This document shows positions 62,113 to 64,000 of a DNA stretch of 64,000 bases, one piece after another. The stretch's first letter is position 1. The number at the start of each line of letters is the position of its first letter. The notes beneath the pieces are model-generated. The model made no database searches. It was not told the DNA's origin and worked only from the letters and a program-made list of their open reading frames with translations. Origin of the DNA: an uncultured Mycoplasmatota bacterium (GTDB lineage: Bacteria; Bacillota_I; Bacilli_A; RF39; UBA660); the NCBI GenBank assembly GCA_900553835.1, contig USFF01000001.1:1-64000 (forward strand), in the 5' to 3' direction. A program made the translations under genes and the position numbers.

Positions 62113-63867
62113 TTATCTCTTAACCATCCAATTTCCAAATATATCTGCATTAGAACTACTTGGAGCTGGATCTGCTTTTTCTAGTTTAACTATCATAGGT
62201 ATCTTTAATATTCTACCAAAAGCAACACAAGTACCAGGTTGTAAACTCTTTTGTTTATTAACTATTTCTTCACTCATATTAGGTATCATTTTTTCTATAT
62301 ATTCTAGGTCAAGCGGGTGTGTTATTTTAAAGATAATAAAATTATCAAGCTGACTTATAACATTACCATTTAAGTCTGTTGGCCTTTGAGTTATTAAGTC
62401 AAGAATAACTCCATGTTTTCTACCTTCTTTTGCTATTCTTTCAAAAATATTATATCCAAGAAGTTCGGTATCATCATTATTTTTTACATATCTATGTGCT
62501 TCTTCTAAAATAATATGAATAGGAATACTTGCTCTTGGGACATTTGTTTTACCAAATGTTAAGAACATTCTACTGAATATCTTAGTAATTGTTTTAGCAA
62601 ATCTATCATCAACATCTTCTAAATTAATATTAATTATCTGTGCTTTTTTATTATCACTGGTAGTAACTAAAGATGCTATATAATCTTTTAAAGAATCATA
62701 TTTCTTACTTGTAAAGTACTTGCTATTATTTCCATTAACTAAGTTATGTAATTTTACTTTTAAACTAATAGCTTCATCATACATATCTTCATTAAGTAAA
62801 TATCTTTCACTAAATAAAGTAAAATTAAGAGCAACTTCTAATTCTTTTAAACCATAAGTAACATTTTCTACTTTAAAATTCCATTTATGATCTTCTTTAA
62901 TAAAATTTTCTACATATTCACTTATTAGTTTTCTTTCAACAAATCTTCCTTCTGAGTCTATATCAAAACAATTTCTTAAAACTCTAGTATAACCAATACC
63001 GGGTACAACTGTATTCAAATTTAATTCTGGTGTGTTAGTATTTGTTAAAATATCAAATATTTGGTCCCTTATCTTAGCACTTGTTTGATTAGTATACATA
63101 ATTGATGTAATTGCTTTAGCTAGTAAATGGTTTTTATATTCCAGTGCTTCCTTTGAATTACTTGCAAATACCTTAACTAAATTAAGAGTTTCTTCAATAA
63201 TGGGAATTTGACTAAAACTAACTGCATCAAGCAAATTTAAAACATCATCAACTGAAAGTAATGAAACAGGTACTTCTAGTAAACAAGAATTTTCTAAACT
63301 TTTGTTAGTAGAAATTAACTTATAAGATAAATTACTATTAATCTTACTAATATCCTTTAATGCATTAATATATTCGCCATATGAGTCAAATATAAACAAA
63401 TTAGCTTTATATGGAAAATAAGGATTACTCATTAAATTCTGAAGTATTCTACATATTCCATAAGTCTTACCACTTCCGGAATTACCAAAAATAGCCGCAT
63501 GATTACTAAATAAATTATTAATATCAACTTTAACTGGATAATTCTTATATAAAGGACTAACACCTAATGTTAAACATTTAGTATCTCCGCCAACTAAAAT
63601 ATTTAATTCTTCATTATTAATAACTCTTATTTGTGAATTTAAACTTGGTTTTTTAATTAAACCACCAATAAAAGATGTATCAGTAAGTTCTCCTAGAAAG
63701 TTAATTTTTATTTTGTTGCTTTCAATATCTTCTATCTCTCCAAGTATTTTCTTATCATCATCAATAAAAACAACATGTAAATTTAAAATATCTCCTAAAT
63801 TCTTAGCATCTGTTAATAAAGAAACAATTGCATAATTTTTATTAATAGCTAAAATATTTCCAAACAT
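62113..63867 (-). CDS. HerA-like DNA-translocating ATPase
   Basis: 584 residues. N-terminal HAS-barrel-like domain, Walker A FGNSGSGKT near residue 135, Walker B IHIILEEAHRY near residue 460, and arginine region KEGRKHGV with TQRP sensor. It belongs to the HerA/DUF87 family that in archaea works with NurA in end resection; bacterial members also occur in defence systems. No nurA or sir2 gene is within view. Confidence 0.85.
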   Translation of the reverse strand: MFGNILAINKNYAIVSLLTDAKNLGDILNLHVVFIDDDKKILGEIEDIESNKIKINFLGELTDTSFIGGLIKKPSLNSQIRVINNEELNILVGGDTKCLTLGVSPLYKNYPVKVDINNLFSNHAAIFGNSGSGKTYGICRILQNLMSNPYFPYKANLFIFDSYGEYINALKDISKINSNLSYKLISTNKSLENSCLLEVPVSLLSVDDVLNLLDAVSFSQIPIIEETLNLVKVFASNSKEALEYKNHLLAKAITSIMYTNQTSAKIRDQIFDILTNTNTPELNLNTVVPGIGYTRVLRNCFDIDSEGRFVERKLISEYVENFIKEDHKWNFKVENVTYGLKELEVALNFTLFSERYLLNEDMYDEAISLKVKLHNLVNGNNSKYFTSKKYDSLKDYIASLVTTSDNKKAQIININLEDVDDRFAKTITKIFSRMFLTFGKTNVPRASIPIHIILEEAHRYVKNNDDTELLGYNIFERIAKEGRKHGVILDLITQRPTDLNGNVISQLDNFIIFKITHPLDLEYIEKMIPNMSEEIVNKQKSLQPGTCVAFGRILKIPMIVKLEKADPAPSSSNADIFGNWMVKR

Positions 63868-63931
63868 AATATCAACCTCTTTATTCTAAATATAATAATA
63901 ACATAGTTTTACTATTTTTTAAAGTTAAATA

Positions 63932-63960
63932 TTTACTTAATTTAATCTTTTTGTTATAAT
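63932..63960 (+). promoter_or_regulatory. Promoter of the gene leaving the window
   Basis: TTTACT at 63932, 17-base spacer, perfect TATAAT at 63955, 27 bases before the next ATG. Confidence 0.6.
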
Positions 63961-63986
63961 CAATTTAGAATAAAGGGTGATATTCA

Positions 63987-64000
63987 ATGAAAAAACTAAT
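63987..64000 (+). CDS. Start of a gene running off the window end
   Basis: ATG at 63987 after AAAGGGTGAT; the visible codons give MKKL, a typical start of an exported or membrane protein. Nothing more can be said. Confidence 0.5.

Noticed and set aside
1..64000. CRISPR array
   Set aside because: No regularly spaced repeats with unique spacers on either strand; tandem repeats seen are only 11-base units without spacers.

Overview
The window comes from a very AT-rich, Gram-positive-type member of the Bacilli, most like the uncultured gut lineages near Erysipelotrichia/RF39. Three things point there: the Bacillus-type block ybeY-cdd-era-yqzL-recO, gpsB directly upstream of a class B RNase P RNA, and a glmS ribozyme in front of glmS. 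The cell keeps a wall (gpsB, a rodZ-like gene, glmS, a class B sortase). It encodes a CotE-family spore coat protein, so it probably belongs to a spore-forming lineage.

Layout. 1-5.6 kb (mostly minus): surface protein, prepilin-like protein, Smr protein, PfkB-like kinase, then recO-yqzL-era-cdd-ybeY. 5.9-16.6 kb (plus): a broken DUF1016 gene, then nucleotidase-like, metallo-hydrolase, priA, fmt, gpsB, rnpB, rodZ-like, pgsA, cysS and argS. 16.6-20.1 kb: a frameshifted two-repeat gene, then a self-contained cassette with a strong promoter, a 21-residue peptide, an attenuator, an MccB-like E1 adenylating enzyme and an ABC-F ATPase. This is the best candidate for an undescribed peptide-modification system. 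20.1-25.5 kb: acyltransferase, hybrid kinase plus Hpt-REC phosphorelay, DUF1003 protein and lipoprotein.

25.7-34.7 kb and 45.5-50.2 kb are two mobilizable elements with the same plan. Each has a MobV-family relaxase, a large serine recombinase with a terminator-like hairpin in its leader, and a small paralogous gene, and each lies beside a tRNA gene (Gly or Ala). This resembles Tn4451-type mobilizable transposons. The first carries a defence-like pair: an AAA_13 ATPase with a zinc-hook-like CxxC and PrrC/RloC-like C-terminal residues, plus a damaged AlbA_2/Schlafen-type gene. The second has an exact match to the pMV158-type MobV nick sequence next to a hairpin, and a 22-codon leader peptide that overlaps the recombinase attenuator.

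35-45.3 kb: small host genes, a frameshifted polysaccharide deacetylase, the glmS ribozyme and glmS, a NERD protein, and a five-gene minus-strand operon of collagen-like and beta-helix proteins without signal peptides, preceded by a sigma-K-like promoter match. 50.5-64 kb: DUF218 and transglutaminase-like proteins, a YolD/Y-family polymerase pair, miaB, cotE, rpsP-khpA, an NPNTG-anchored protein divergent from a class B sortase, and a HerA-like ATPase.

A caution runs through the annotation. Six frameshifts (in five genes or remnants) can each be repaired by adding one base in or beside a short A/T run. They may be real decay, phase variation, or sequencing/assembly errors.
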